Notes: a model not told the origin generated them from the letters alone. A stretch of DNA of 64,000 nt from Oscillospiraceae bacterium (GCA_910575265.1 CAJTEA010000008.1:102476-166475); one strand, 5' to 3'; shown: positions 51,400 through 59,643, numbered from the stretch's first letter. Translations and numbers: made by a program.

Positions 51400-52854
51400 A
51401 TGGCAAAAGAAGTTAGCCCCGGCGTACTGGCATTGCGTAAGGTCGTAGAGGATGTCTACGCCGACGCCCGGGAGGCTAAGAAACAGGGCAAGCTGGTGGG
51501 CTGGTCCAGCTCCAAGTTCCCCTGCGAGCTGGCCGCCGCCTTTGATCTGGACGTGATGTACCCCGAGAACCAGGCCGCCGGCATCGCCGCCAACCGGGAC
51601 GGTGAGATCATGTGCCAGGCCGCTGAGGACCTGGGCTTTGACAACGACATCTGCGGCTACGCCCGCATCTCCCTGGCCTACGCCGCTGGCAAGCGGGCCA
51701 GCCGCAAGTTCGACCCCGAGACCCTGGAGTTTGTCATCAACCCCGCCAGCGGACGTCCCCTGAAGGGGGAGGACGGCAAGCCGGTGATCGACCCCGAGAC
51801 CGGCAAGCCCAAGAAGGACCCCAAGACCATGCAGCCCTACACCGTGCTGGACGACATCTACGAGATCGAGGCCCTGCCTGAGACCACCGAGAAGGAGATC
51901 GCCTACAAGAATTTCCGCCGGGAGGCCATCAAGCCCTACCGCCAGATGCGCATGCCCCAGCCCGACTTTGTGCTGTGCTGCAACAACATCTGCAACTGCA
52001 TGACCAAGTGGTACGAGAACATCGCGCGTATGTGCAACGTGCCCCTGATTATGATCGACATCCCCTACAACAACACCGTGGAGGTCCACGACACCAACGT
52101 GGCCTATGTCCGGGCCCAGTTTGACCACGCCATTAAGCAGCTGGAGGAGCTGACCGGCAAGAAGTTTGACGAGAAGAAGTTCGAGGAGGCCTGCGCCAAC
52201 GCCAACCGCACCGCCAGCGCCTGGCTGCGGGTGTGCGACTACCTCCAGTACAAGCCCGCGCCCTACTCCGGCTTCGACCTGTTCAACCATATGGCCGACG
52301 TGGTCACCGCCCGGGGCCGGGTCCAGGCCGCCGAGGCCTTCGAGCAGCTGGAGAAGGACCTGTCCGAGGCCGTGAAGGTGGGCAAGTCCACCACGCCCTT
52401 CCCCGAGCAGTACCGGGTCATGTTCGAGGGCATCCCCTGCTGGCCCAAGCTGCCCAACCTGTTCAAGCCCCTGAAGGAGCACGGCGTCAACGTCACCGCC
52501 GTGGTGTACGCCCCCGCCTTCGGCTTTGTGTACAACAACATGGATGAGATGGTCCGCGCCTACTACAAGGCCCCCAACTCGGTGTGCATCGAGCAGGGCG
52601 TGTCCTGGCGTGAGGGTATCTGCAAGGACAACAAGGTGGACGGCGTGCTGGTCCACTACAACCGCTCCTGCAAACCCTGGTCGGGCTACATGGCCGAGAT
52701 GCAGCGCCGCTTCACCGCCGACCTGGGCATCCCCTGCGCCGGTTTCGACGGCGACCAGGCCGACCCCCGGAACTTCAACGAGGCCCAGTATGAGACCCGG
52801 GTCCAGGGTCTGGTAGAGGCCATGGAAGCCAACGCGGAAAAGAAGGAGGGCTGA
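51400..52854 (+). CDS. hgdA: (R)-2-hydroxyglutaryl-CoA dehydratase, alpha subunit
   Basis: 484 residues, binds a [4Fe-4S] cluster and, with HgdB, removes water from 2-hydroxyglutaryl-CoA through a ketyl radical. Motifs: GWSSSKFPCELAAAFD near the N-terminus, FVLCCNNICNCMTKWYENIA (several cysteines, about 190-205), HYNRSCKPWSGYMAEM (about 413-428) and CAGFDGDQADPRNF. A GTTAGGAGG ribosome site precedes the ATG. It uses electrons delivered by HgdC. Confidence 0.96.
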   Translation: MAKEVSPGVLALRKVVEDVYADAREAKKQGKLVGWSSSKFPCELAAAFDLDVMYPENQAAGIAANRDGEIMCQAAEDLGFDNDICGYARISLAYAAGKRASRKFDPETLEFVINPASGRPLKGEDGKPVIDPETGKPKKDPKTMQPYTVLDDIYEIEALPETTEKEIAYKNFRREAIKPYRQMRMPQPDFVLCCNNICNCMTKWYENIARMCNVPLIMIDIPYNNTVEVHDTNVAYVRAQFDHAIKQLEELTGKKFDEKKFEEACANANRTASAWLRVCDYLQYKPAPYSGFDLFNHMADVVTARGRVQAAEAFEQLEKDLSEAVKVGKSTTPFPEQYRVMFEGIPCWPKLPNLFKPLKEHGVNVTAVVYAPAFGFVYNNMDEMVRAYYKAPNSVCIEQGVSWREGICKDNKVDGVLVHYNRSCKPWSGYMAEMQRRFTADLGIPCAGFDGDQADPRNFNEAQYETRVQGLVEAMEANAEKKEG

Positions 52855-52857
52855 GCG

Positions 52858-53994
52858 ATGAGCATTGAGGTACTGTTGAAGGAATTCGCCGAGATTTCCG
52901 AGCATCCCCGCCGCCAGATCCAGGCCTTCAAGGCCGAGGGCAAGAAGGTGATCGGCGTCCTGCCCTACTACGCCCCCGAGGAGCTGGTGTACGCCGCCGG
53001 TATGGTGCCCATGGGCATCTGGGGGAGCAACAAAAAGACCATCTCCATGGCCAAGGAGTACTGCGCCACCTTCTACTGCACCATCGCCCAGCTGGCTCTG
53101 GAGATGCTGCTGGACGGCACCCTGGACGACCTGGACGGCCTGATCACCCCCACCATCTGCGACACCCTGCGCCCCATGAGCCAGAACTTCCGGGTGGCCA
53201 TGGAGGGGAAGCTGCCCTGCATCTTCCTGGCCCATCCCCAGCAGCGCAAGCCCGCCTTCGGCATCCAGTTCACCATGGACCAGTATCAGCACGTGAAGGG
53301 CGAGCTGGAGAAGATCTCCGGCAACACCATCACCGACGAGGCCCTGCGGGAGGCCATCAAGGTCTACAACCGCAGCCGGGCCGCCCGCCGGGAGTTTGTC
53401 AAGCTGGCTGGAGAGCACCCCGACGTGATTTCCGCCGTCAGCCGCTCCGCCGTCCTGCGCTCCGCCTGGTTCATGATCAAGGACGACCACACCGCCAAGC
53501 TGGAGGCCCTGAACGCCGAGCTGAAGGCCCTGCCCGCCTGCGACTGGAAGGGCAAGAAGGTGCTTACCTCCGGCATCATCTGCGACAACCCCAAGCTGCT
53601 CCAGATCTTCGACGACAACCAGATCGCCATCGCCGCCGACGATGTGGCCCATGAGAGCCGCGTGATCCGGGTGGACGCCGCCGAGACCGGCGACCCCATG
53701 ATGGCCCTGGCCCAGCAGTTCGCCGACCAGGACTACGACATCCTGCTCTACGATGAGAATTCCAACCAGAACCGCCGGGCCGACTTTGTGGTCAAGCAGA
53801 TCAGAGACTCCGGCGCTCAGGGCCTGATTCTGTTTATGCAGCAGTTCTGTGACCCGGAGGAGATGGAGTACCCCTATCTGAAGAAGGCGCTGGACGCCGC
53901 CGGCATCCCCCACATCAAGCTGGGCGTGGACCAGCAGATGCGGGACTTCGGCCAGGCCAGCACCGCCATCCAGGCCTTTGCCGATGTGCTGTAA
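52858..53994 (+). CDS. hgdB: (R)-2-hydroxyglutaryl-CoA dehydratase, beta subunit
   Basis: 378-residue partner of HgdA, three bases downstream. Motifs: GVLPYYAPEELVYAAGMVP, TFYCTIAQLALEMLL, ITPTICDTLRPMSQNF and the C-terminal FMQQFCDPEEMEYPY. These cysteines bind its cluster. The length matches known HgdB. A gap with a new promoter follows, so the decarboxylase small subunits can be expressed separately. Confidence 0.96.
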   Translation: MSIEVLLKEFAEISEHPRRQIQAFKAEGKKVIGVLPYYAPEELVYAAGMVPMGIWGSNKKTISMAKEYCATFYCTIAQLALEMLLDGTLDDLDGLITPTICDTLRPMSQNFRVAMEGKLPCIFLAHPQQRKPAFGIQFTMDQYQHVKGELEKISGNTITDEALREAIKVYNRSRAARREFVKLAGEHPDVISAVSRSAVLRSAWFMIKDDHTAKLEALNAELKALPACDWKGKKVLTSGIICDNPKLLQIFDDNQIAIAADDVAHESRVIRVDAAETGDPMMALAQQFADQDYDILLYDENSNQNRRADFVVKQIRDSGAQGLILFMQQFCDPEEMEYPYLKKALDAAGIPHIKLGVDQQMRDFGQASTAIQAFADVL

Positions 53995-54033
53995 AAAATC
54001 CGTTTAATTGCGGGAAGGCTGTCTAATGTTATA

Positions 54034-54063
54034 TTGACACTTCTCTGGAAAAAATGGTATAAT
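54034..54063 (+). promoter_or_regulatory. Promoter for the gcdC-gcdD-gcdB unit
   Basis: TTGACA (54034-54039), 18-bp spacer, TATAAT (54058-54063). Close to consensus and likely strong. Confidence 0.85.
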
Positions 54064-54076
54064 GTTCCCAATTTCG

Positions 54077-54113
54077 GCCCTCCTCCTGTCTTAACCGGCG
54101 GGAGGAGGACCGT
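54077..54113 (+). promoter_or_regulatory. Leader hairpin upstream of gcdC
   Basis: Just downstream of the promoter, GGCCCTCCTCC pairs with GGAGGAGGACC across a ~13-base loop. It could be a weak attenuator or a stabiliser of the mRNA 5' end. It does not cover the gcdC ribosome site near 54167-54172. Confidence 0.5.
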
Positions 54114-54179
54114 GAGCCGTGTCCTGGCGTCCGGCGAAGCCCGGAGCCGGAACAAACTAATGTAAAGGGGAAAAAAGTT

Positions 54180-54590
54180 ATGAATTACAATGTGACCGTC
54201 AACGGCAAGGTCTACAACGTCTCCGTGGAGAGGACCGGCGCCGCTGCCCCCGCTGTCGCTGCGCCCGTGGCCGCCGCTCCTGTGGCCGCCCCTGCGCCCG
54301 CCGCGGCTCCCGCGCCTGCCGCCGCTCCCGCCCCGGCCCCCGCGCCCGCTGCTGCCCCTGCCGCCGTTGCGGCTGGGGAAACCGCCGTGAAGAGCCCCAT
54401 GCCGGGCAACATCTTTAAGGTGGAATGCTCCGTAGGCCAGTCCGTCAACGCCGGCGATGTACTCATCGTTCTGGAAGCCATGAAGATGGAGATTGAGGTG
54501 TCCGCTCCTGTGGCCGGTACTGTTAAGGCCGTGGCCGCTTCCGTGGGCACCGCCGTCAACACCGACGACCTTCTGGTCACCCTGGGCTGA
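54180..54590 (+). CDS. gcdC: Glutaconyl-CoA decarboxylase, biotin carrier subunit
   Basis: 136 residues. An N-terminal beta segment (MNYNVTVNGKVYNVSVER), a ~45-residue Ala/Pro linker (20-65), then a biotinyl domain with the biotin lysine K102 in VLEAMKMEIEV. It shuttles CO2 between GcdA and the membrane pump GcdB. The biotinyl domain is nearly identical to that of the next gene. Confidence 0.95.
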   Translation: MNYNVTVNGKVYNVSVERTGAAAPAVAAPVAAAPVAAPAPAAAPAPAAAPAPAPAPAAAPAAVAAGETAVKSPMPGNIFKVECSVGQSVNAGDVLIVLEAMKMEIEVSAPVAGTVKAVAASVGTAVNTDDLLVTLG

Positions 54591-54608
54591 TAAGGGGGAT
54601 TTGCGACT

Positions 54609-55271
54609 ATGCCTGATCCGAAAAAAGCAATTCTTGACCCGTTTGAATCGCTAACGATCCCGGAGGCCCTGCTGACGGCCGTCTGCGGCCTGCTGGTGGT
54701 GTTCCTGATGCTGGCCATGCTCATGGTGGTGATTTATGTCATCTCCTGGGCCGTGAAGCAGATTGAGTCCGTGCGCAAGCCGGTTGCTAGCCCCGCCAAG
54801 AAGGCCGCTCCCGCCCCGGCTCCCAAGCCGGCCGCCGCCCCTGCCGCGCCCGCCCAGGACGAGGGCGAGCTGGTGGCCGTTATGATGGCCGCTGTGGCGG
54901 AGGAATCCGGGATGCCCCTGGGCTCCTTCCAGATTACCAACATCGCGCCCGCCGCCGCTCCTGCTCCTGCGGCTCCCGCCCCTGCGCCGGCTCCTGCCGC
55001 CGCACCGGTCCCCGCTGCCGCTCCCGCGCCGGCCCCCGCCGCGGCTCCTGCCGCCGGTGAGACCGCTGTGAAGAGCCCCATGCCGGGCAACATCTTCAAG
55101 GTGGAGTGTTCCGTGGGCCAGTCCGTCAACGCCGGCGATGTGCTGGTGGTGCTGGAAGCCATGAAGATGGAAATCGAGGTGTCCGCCCCTGTAGCCGGCA
55201 CCGTCAAGGCCGTGTCCGCCACCGTGGGCACCGCCGTAAACACCGATGACCTTCTGGTCACCATCGGTTGA
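54609..55271 (+). CDS. gcdD: OadG/GcdD-like membrane anchor fused to a second biotin carrier domain
   Basis: 220 residues. Residues 1-55 carry one membrane helix (ALLTAVCGLLVVFLMLAMLM), the anchor typical of OadG/GcdD gamma/delta subunits that assemble the decarboxylase complex. An Ala/Pro-rich linker interrupted by a short conserved block (ELVAVMMAAVAEESGMPLGS) follows. Residues ~148-220 are a complete biotinyl domain with K186 in VLEAMKMEIEV. GcdC and this protein therefore both carry biotin. GcdD and biotin carrier are separate in the classical enzyme, so the fusion is notable. Confidence 0.92.
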   Translation: MPDPKKAILDPFESLTIPEALLTAVCGLLVVFLMLAMLMVVIYVISWAVKQIESVRKPVASPAKKAAPAPAPKPAAAPAAPAQDEGELVAVMMAAVAEESGMPLGSFQITNIAPAAAPAPAAPAPAPAPAAAPVPAAAPAPAPAAAPAAGETAVKSPMPGNIFKVECSVGQSVNAGDVLVVLEAMKMEIEVSAPVAGTVKAVSATVGTAVNTDDLLVTIG

Positions 55272-55286
55272 AAGGAGGGGTAGAGT

Positions 55287-56480
55287 ATGGAATTTTTTGG
55301 TAGAGTTATAAGCGAAATTTTTGGAGGTTCCGGCTTTGCCTACCTCCCCACAGACTGGCGTCAGGTTGCCATGATTTTTATCGCCTGTGTGCTGCTGTAC
55401 ATGGGAATTGGTAAGGGCTACGAGCCCCTGCTGATGGTACCCATCGCCTTCGGCATGCTGCTGGCCAACCTGGCCCTGCCGCTGTCCGGACTGATGAACG
55501 AGCCTGTTATGACTGAGGTTGTGGACGAAGCGACTGGTCTGGTGACCCACAGCGGGACCGTAGGCTTTATGTGGGTGCTCTATCAGGGCGTCCAGTGGGC
55601 CATCTATCCGTCTATTATCTTTATGGGAATCGGCGCGATGACCGACTTTGGCCCCCTGCTGGCCAACCCCACCTCTCTGCTGCTGGGTGCCGCCGCTCAG
55701 TTGGGCATCTTCGCCGCCTTCCTGATGGCCCTGGTGCTGGGCTTTGAGCCCGCTCAGGCTGCCGCCATCGGCGTCATCGGCGGCGCCGACGGCCCAACCG
55801 CTATCCTGACGGCCTCCAAGCTGGCCTCCAAGCTGTTGCCCGCCATCGCCATCGCGGCCTACTCCTACATGGCTCTGATTCCCATGATCCAGCCGCCTGT
55901 GATGAAGCTGCTGACCACCAAGGAGTCCCGCAAGGTCAAGATGAGCCAGCTGCGCACCGTATCCAAGACAGAAAAGATTATCTTCCCCATCGCGGTGACC
56001 ATTTTCGTCATCCTGCTCATCCCTGATACCGCCCCCCTGATCGGTATGCTCATGCTGGGCAACCTGTTCCGTGAGTGCGGCGTCACCGACCGCCTGTCCG
56101 ACACCGCCCAGAATGCTCTGATCAACATCGTCACCATTCCTCTGGGCCTGTCCGTGGGCTTCAAGGCCACCTATGACAGCTTCCTCACCTGGGAGACCAT
56201 TAAGATTGTAATTCTGGGCCTGATTGCCTTCATGCTGTCCACCTGTGGCGGCCTGATTCTGGGCGACGTTATGTATATCCTGACCAAAGGCAAGGTTAAT
56301 CCCCTCATCGGCTCCGCCGGTGTGTCCGCCGTGCCCATGGCCGCCCGCGTATCCCAGACCGTGGGCCAGAAGGAGAACCCCTCCAACTTCCTGCTTATGC
56401 ACGCCATGGGTCCCAACGTGGCCGGCGTGATCGGCTCCGCCTGCGCGGCTGGTTTCATGATCAAGGTGTTTGGCGGCTGA
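55287..56480 (+). CDS. gcdB: Glutaconyl-CoA decarboxylase, Na+-translocating beta subunit
   Basis: 397-residue membrane protein with about nine to eleven helices. It decarboxylates carboxybiotin and pumps Na+ outward. The conserved GVIGGADGPTAILTASKLAS (about 161-180, including the essential Asp) and SVGFKATYDSFLTWETIKI are visible, as is GSAGVSAVPMAARVSQ near the end. It is the last gene before a terminator, completing an energy-conserving complex with GcdA, GcdC and GcdD. Confidence 0.95.
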   Translation: MEFFGRVISEIFGGSGFAYLPTDWRQVAMIFIACVLLYMGIGKGYEPLLMVPIAFGMLLANLALPLSGLMNEPVMTEVVDEATGLVTHSGTVGFMWVLYQGVQWAIYPSIIFMGIGAMTDFGPLLANPTSLLLGAAAQLGIFAAFLMALVLGFEPAQAAAIGVIGGADGPTAILTASKLASKLLPAIAIAAYSYMALIPMIQPPVMKLLTTKESRKVKMSQLRTVSKTEKIIFPIAVTIFVILLIPDTAPLIGMLMLGNLFRECGVTDRLSDTAQNALINIVTIPLGLSVGFKATYDSFLTWETIKIVILGLIAFMLSTCGGLILGDVMYILTKGKVNPLIGSAGVSAVPMAARVSQTVGQKENPSNFLLMHAMGPNVAGVIGSACAAGFMIKVFGG

Positions 56481-56501
56481 TTTTCGCTTATCCGTAATAC
56501 G

Positions 56502-56533
56502 AACCGGCGCGTCGAAAGGCGCGCCGGTTTTCT
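56502..56533 (+). terminator. Terminator after gcdB
   Basis: AACCGGCGCG / CGCGCCGGTT with an eight-base loop, then TTTCTG. Confidence 0.9.
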
Positions 56534-56569
56534 GTCCGCAAAAAAACTTGAAAAAATGGAAAAAACCTC

Positions 56570-56598
56570 TTGCATTTTCAAAACAGCTGTGCTATACT
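56570..56598 (+). promoter_or_regulatory. Promoter of tRNA-Arg
   Basis: TTGCAT (56570-56575), 17-bp spacer, TATACT (56593-56598), about 30 bases before the tRNA. Confidence 0.75.
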
Positions 56599-56633
56599 TA
56601 ATAAGCTGTCAAGAGAAAACCTCTTTGCGGTAT

Positions 56634-56710
56634 GCGGGCGTAGCTCAGTTGGATAGAGTGACTGGCTACGAACCAGTAGGTCGGGGGTTCGAATCCCTTC
56701 GCCCGTACCA
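56634..56710 (+). tRNA. tRNA-Arg (anticodon ACG)
   Basis: 77 bases with encoded CCA. Anticodon stem ACTGG/CCAGT with loop CTACGAA. The acceptor stem GCGGGCG pairs with CGCCCGT, leaving a G1-U72 wobble at the tip. T-arm GGGGGTTCGAATCCCTT. Confidence 0.94.
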
Positions 56711-56728
56711 AAGTAAATGCCCACTTTA

Positions 56729-56765
56729 GATGCCGTAGGCTGGATGCCTACGGCATCAGTGGTTT
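56729..56765 (+). terminator. Terminator after tRNA-Arg
   Basis: GATGCCGTAGGC / GCCTACGGCATC, 12-bp perfect stem, with only a weak T stretch (AGTGGTTT) after it. Confidence 0.75.
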
Positions 56766-56870
56766 CCGGGGATTTTACCCCACAAATTTTCACCAGTCAA
56801 ACAGGAGATGCAAATGAGTTTTTTGAGGAACTGGTGGGGCTCGAACCCTCGTAGTGCACCATTCAAAAAA

Positions 56871-57065
56871 GGCACTGAGATTTTTAGCGCCTACATCGGG
56901 CGTCGATCCGTCAGTTCTAAAGGAATTGACAGACCGGCGCTTTTTGCTTTTCCAGGAAAACGCAATACTCCCAGCGCCTGTTTTCAAAACAGGCAAAATC
57001 AAAAAGGGCTCCATACTTTTCAGCGCAAAAAGTTACCATTATATTAGAAAGCAAGGAGGATCGAA
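56871..57065 (+). repeat. Structured leader RNA, copy 2 (dispersed repeat)
   Basis: The same leader as at 32079-32273. AGCGCC (56886-56891) and downstream GGCGCT with its T run are conserved; the upstream partner reads GGCACT here, one mismatch. Differences between copies fall mostly in loops. It precedes a decayed version of the same gene. Confidence 0.85.
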
Positions 57066-57320
57066 ATGAGCACAGAAGCGCCGCCCTGGACAGTGTGATC
57101 TCCATCGCCAAAACTACCACCGAATATGAGCCAGATGGAGGCAGCGCCCCAGCTGACGGCCAACGGCTTGACGGGGGACTACAGACTGCTGGCGGATTTC
57201 AATGCTGTAGTCCTGGTGGGTCACCCAACCCAGTTCGGTGTCCAATTCATCACCTGGGCGTGGGTGCGGGATCTCCTCAAGCCGGGCAAGGCCGGCCCAG
57301 CCTGCCACAAAAAAGCGAAG
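57066..57320 (+). pseudogene. Decayed homologue of the mobile-element gene at 32274
   Basis: ATG behind AAGGAGGATCG, then a large internal deletion and at least one frameshift. One frame gives RSAALDSVISIAKTT, another QMEAAPQLTANGLTGDYRLL and GVQFITWAWVRD, matching residues ~62-127 of the other copy. Not functional. Confidence 0.85.
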
Positions 57321-57324
57321 GGCC

Positions 57325-57516
57325 ATGGTAGAGCGACTCCTCCGGGACTTCCCCATGTGCCGCGGGATGTTCGAGTACGAGGACTACTCCAAAGCACCAA
57401 CTCGAGGTAACGCCTCGGAGTTTATCACCAGGGCAATAGAGGACAACTACGATCAGCTCGCCAAGCGGGAGAACTACGTCAGCTACATCGCCCAGCGCCC
57501 TCGTGCGGAGTGGCTC
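57325..57516 (+). pseudogene. Relaxase (MobP3-like) N-terminal scrap
   Basis: About 64 codons (MVERLLRDFPMCRGMFEYED, NASEFITRAIEDN, YVSYIAQRPRAEWLG) resemble the start of MobP3-type relaxases of mobilisable elements. The frame then leaves the family. It indicates that an integrative/mobilisable element once occupied the site next to tRNA-Arg. Confidence 0.6.
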
Positions 57517-57534
57517 GGCTCTCTTTCGCTCAAA

Positions 57535-57873
57535 TTACCGTATCTCCACAAACCCCATAATCATATCAACCGCTTCTGCTGTCAGGGGCGCGGGCGCCTT
57601 CTCTACAAAGGAAGCGCTGCGGCTGGTCAGGTCCAACATCCTCGCCTGATCACAGAGCACTACCCCGTCAGTCTTCGTTGTGTCATCCAAGCGGATGTGA
57701 AACGGATGCCCTTTGTCAGTATGGATGATAGGACAGACCATTGTAAGACTGCTGACACGGTTGAACAGGTTGTTGCTGACCACAAGCGCCGGACGGCGTC
57801 CCCTCTGCTCATGGCCGGCCTGGGGATCAAAGTCCAGATAGACAATGTCCCCCTGCTCAAAAATGGTCACCAC
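57535..57873 (-). CDS. mazF: MazF/PemK-type endoribonuclease toxin
   Basis: 112 residues. Family motifs: GDIVYLDFDPQAGHEQRGRR, PALVVSNNLFN, VCPIIHTDKGHPFHI and VVLCDQARMLDL. MazF toxins cut mRNA at short sites when the antitoxin is degraded. The gene starts inside the 3' end of the mazE gene (seven-base overlap). Apparently intact although it lies among decayed genes, as toxin-antitoxin pairs often do. Confidence 0.93.
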   Translation of the reverse strand: MVTIFEQGDIVYLDFDPQAGHEQRGRRPALVVSNNLFNRVSSLTMVCPIIHTDKGHPFHIRLDDTTKTDGVVLCDQARMLDLTSRSASFVEKAPAPLTAEAVDMIMGFVEIR

Positions 57874-58130
57874 GCCTCATCACCTGCCCTTTTGCCCCAG
57901 TCGATCTCCTGCGTCTCCAGACGGGAAATCTCGTCAACAGGCTTGCCATAAAAGGCGACCAGCCGTTCCTCCAGCGTGCGGTGTCCAGCTGAGGCCTTTT
58001 TAATCTGGATGCCATCATCGGACTGGATCAGTTCGACCCGGTCATTCTCCCGCAGTCCAAGCGCGTCCAACAGCGCCTTGGGGATTCGCAGTCCCTGACT
58101 GTTGCCCCACCGTTGTATCGTAGCATACAT
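57867..58130 (-). CDS. mazE: MazE-type antitoxin (AbrB/SpoVT fold)
   Basis: 87 residues. The N-terminal swapped-hairpin DNA-binding domain (MYATIQRWGNSQGLRIPKAL) is followed by a C-terminal tail that should bind MazF (LEERLVAFYGKPVDEISR). Start 58130 has GGGAGGTG upstream. It likely represses its own promoter. Confidence 0.92.
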   Translation of the reverse strand: MYATIQRWGNSQGLRIPKALLDALGLRENDRVELIQSDDGIQIKKASAGHRTLEERLVAFYGKPVDEISRLETQEIDWGKRAGDEAW

Positions 58131-58150
58131 GAGAAACACCTCCCAAAAGC

Positions 58151-58179
58151 AGTATATACAAAGTATAAACAAAAGTCAA
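58151..58179 (-). promoter_or_regulatory. mazEF promoter
   Basis: Minus strand TTGACT (58174-58179), 17-bp spacer, TATACT (58151-58156). The region contains the short palindrome GTATATAC and a nearby GTATAAAC, possible MazE operator half-sites. Confidence 0.75.
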
Positions 58180-58331
58180 GTGAACATGCACAGCAACGAA
58201 AAGAGGTGAATCAAGTGCCCTATATTCATTATCAACGTGGAGGGCAGCGAGCCCCGATGCAGCTTCCACTACACCGGGACCGATGAACTGGGAACCAGCC
58301 AGAAGAGCCCACTGCCGTTTCATTATGCTCA

Positions 58332-58480
58332 TCACATATGGTTGATATAGCCGCGGATCAACTCCGCCGTTTTTTCCGGCCCGATAGAACTGTCCACACT
58401 CATTTCATATTGGTGGGGATCGCCCCATACATGACCGGAAATGCTCTTGTAGTAGGTTCCGCGGAACTTACCCTCTGAAG
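58332..58480 (-). pseudogene. C-terminal scrap of a cytidylate-kinase-like protein
   Basis: About 45 codons (KFRGTYYKSISGHVWGDPHQ, then EKTAELIRGYINHM) match the C-terminal end of cytidylate-kinase-like proteins of clostridia (GDP-x-x-YD/YE and ELI-x-x-Y pattern). The kinase core is absent. Confidence 0.5.
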
Positions 58481-58498
58481 CTCTAATCGCGGTAGAAA

Positions 58499-58536
58499 GC
58501 TCCGGCATGGTTTGCGTTAACCACGCCGGGGCTTTT
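58499..58536 (+). terminator. Strong hairpin with T run among decayed genes
   Basis: GCTCCGGCATGGTT / AACCACGCCGGGGC followed by TTTTTGCTTT on the plus strand. It lies just past the stop of the siderophore-binding protein fragment on the minus strand and may act in both directions. Confidence 0.7.
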
Positions 58537-58540
58537 TGCT

Positions 58541-59010
58541 TTATTGCGGCAGGGTACTCTCCAGGTCCACCAGCATCAAATCCAGCGCGGTGACGCCGCC
58601 CTCGGCGGTGTACCACACAGCGGGATGGGCCAGATAAACAATGTGCCCGTTTTTGTAGGCATCCGTTCCCATGACCAGCTCATTCTCCAGAATCTCCTGG
58701 GTGAGCTGTGCGCCCTCTGTGGCGATAGCGGCGTCACGGTCCATGACAAAGATGTACTCCGGGTTTTTGTCCACGATGAACTCAAAGGACGCCTCGTTTC
58801 TGTGGGTGGAGGTATCAATGCTGGCATCCACGCCTACATTCTCAAATCCGATCTCCACACTGATGATGGAACAGCGGCCATCGCTGCCCAGGACATTAAA
58901 GCCGCCGCTGGTACAGGCCCACAATAGCGTTCTTGCCCTCCGCAAAGGTTTTCAGCGTTTCGACGCAGCTGTCAAACCCGCCCATCAGCGCTGCCACCTG
59001 ATCCTCCGCC
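58541..59010 (-). pseudogene. Siderophore ABC substrate-binding protein, C-terminal remnant
   Basis: Frame 58541-58945 and the adjoining frame to about 59000 give FDSCVETLKTFAEGKNAIV, GGFNVLGSDGRCSI, NPEYIFVMDRDAAI and HIVYLAHPAVWYTAEGGV. This matches the C-terminal half of clostridial siderophore-binding lipoproteins (YclQ/FatB type). The signal peptide and N-terminal lobe are gone, and a frameshift occurs near 58920. Confidence 0.8.
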
Positions 59011-59340
59011 GTAGTCCTTCCCCCGGAATAGGGAAAACGCCCAAAGCTCACCAATTCCCAAACCGTCAGCTTCATCTGGATATTGTTGGTCTGCGTCAGA
59101 ATGGCCAGCCGCTTGGACAGCTCCCGGCTTTTCCACTTTCCCGATGTCCGAACCTTCAAAATCCACCGTTCCGCCGTCCCGCGCGATTAGCCGGGAGATG
59201 ATGCCCATGACAGTTGATTTTCCCGCTCCGTTGGGTCCAATCAAAGAAATCACTTTCCCTTCGGGAATGGCAAAGCTGACCTGGTTTACCACCGTTTTCC
59301 CATCGTACCGCTTGGTCAATTCTTTTACCTGCATAGTCAT
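58990..59340 (-). pseudogene. Siderophore ABC ATPase, N-terminal remnant
   Basis: Starts MTMQVKELTKRYDGKTVVNQ with Walker A IGPNGAGKSTVMG. A frameshift near 59150 moves the continuation (KRLAILTQTNNIQMKLTVWE, LVSFGRFPYSGGR) to another frame. It then joins directly to the binding-protein fragment, so the signature, Walker B and H-loop are deleted. This resembles a deletion inside a yclNOPQ-like operon. Confidence 0.85.
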
Positions 59341-59430
59341 ACCCTCCTGTTGGTAAGAAGTAGATAGAGGAAATATACTCCGCCGCCTACAAAAGTTAGC
59401 AAAAAACTAACTATGAGGTATAAAGAAATG
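59337..59430 (-). pseudogene. Siderophore permease, C-terminal scrap
   Basis: The last ~27 codons (LIVSFLLTFVGGGVYFLYLL, ending LTNRRV) look like the end of a FecCD-type permease and overlap the ATPase start by four bases, as in intact operons. Upstream sequence is not recognisable. Confidence 0.5.
59394..59412. promoter_or_regulatory. DtxR/MntR-like half-site pair A
   Basis: AGTTAG and CTAACT arms separated by seven bases, inside the decayed permease region. Spacing is wider than in site C, so function is doubtful. Confidence 0.3.
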
Positions 59431-59614
59431 CGTCCGACAGCAATCTGGGAGACTTGCCCATCACAACGCATAACGCAGTTCGTATAACACATCGAGTTAG
59501 CTATACACAACTGCATGATTGAACAAGAAAAGCTGCATTTAACGCAGGGGAATTTATCTATTATCACGAGGACCATCCAGGAGACAGCAGGTAAAACAAG
59601 TTCCAATTTATCTC

Positions 59615-59643
59615 TTGACAAAAGTCCCCACCTGTGCTAATGT
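59615..59643 (+). promoter_or_regulatory. Promoter of the flavodoxin-DUF3793-metalloregulator operon
   Basis: TTGACA (59615-59620), 17-bp spacer, TAATGT (59638-59643). It is followed by GTTAG/CTAAC arms at 59654-59669 near the expected start point, a possible operator. Confidence 0.7.

Noticed and set aside
51358..53913. 851-codon open frame on the minus strand
   Set aside because: Mirror of hgdA/hgdB caused by high GC at third positions; repetitive composition without motifs.
56820..56862. Second tRNA fragment on the minus strand (GGGTTCGAGCCC-like segment)
   Set aside because: Contains a T-loop-like sequence near CCACCA, but no acceptor or anticodon arm can be built; too weak to call an att site.
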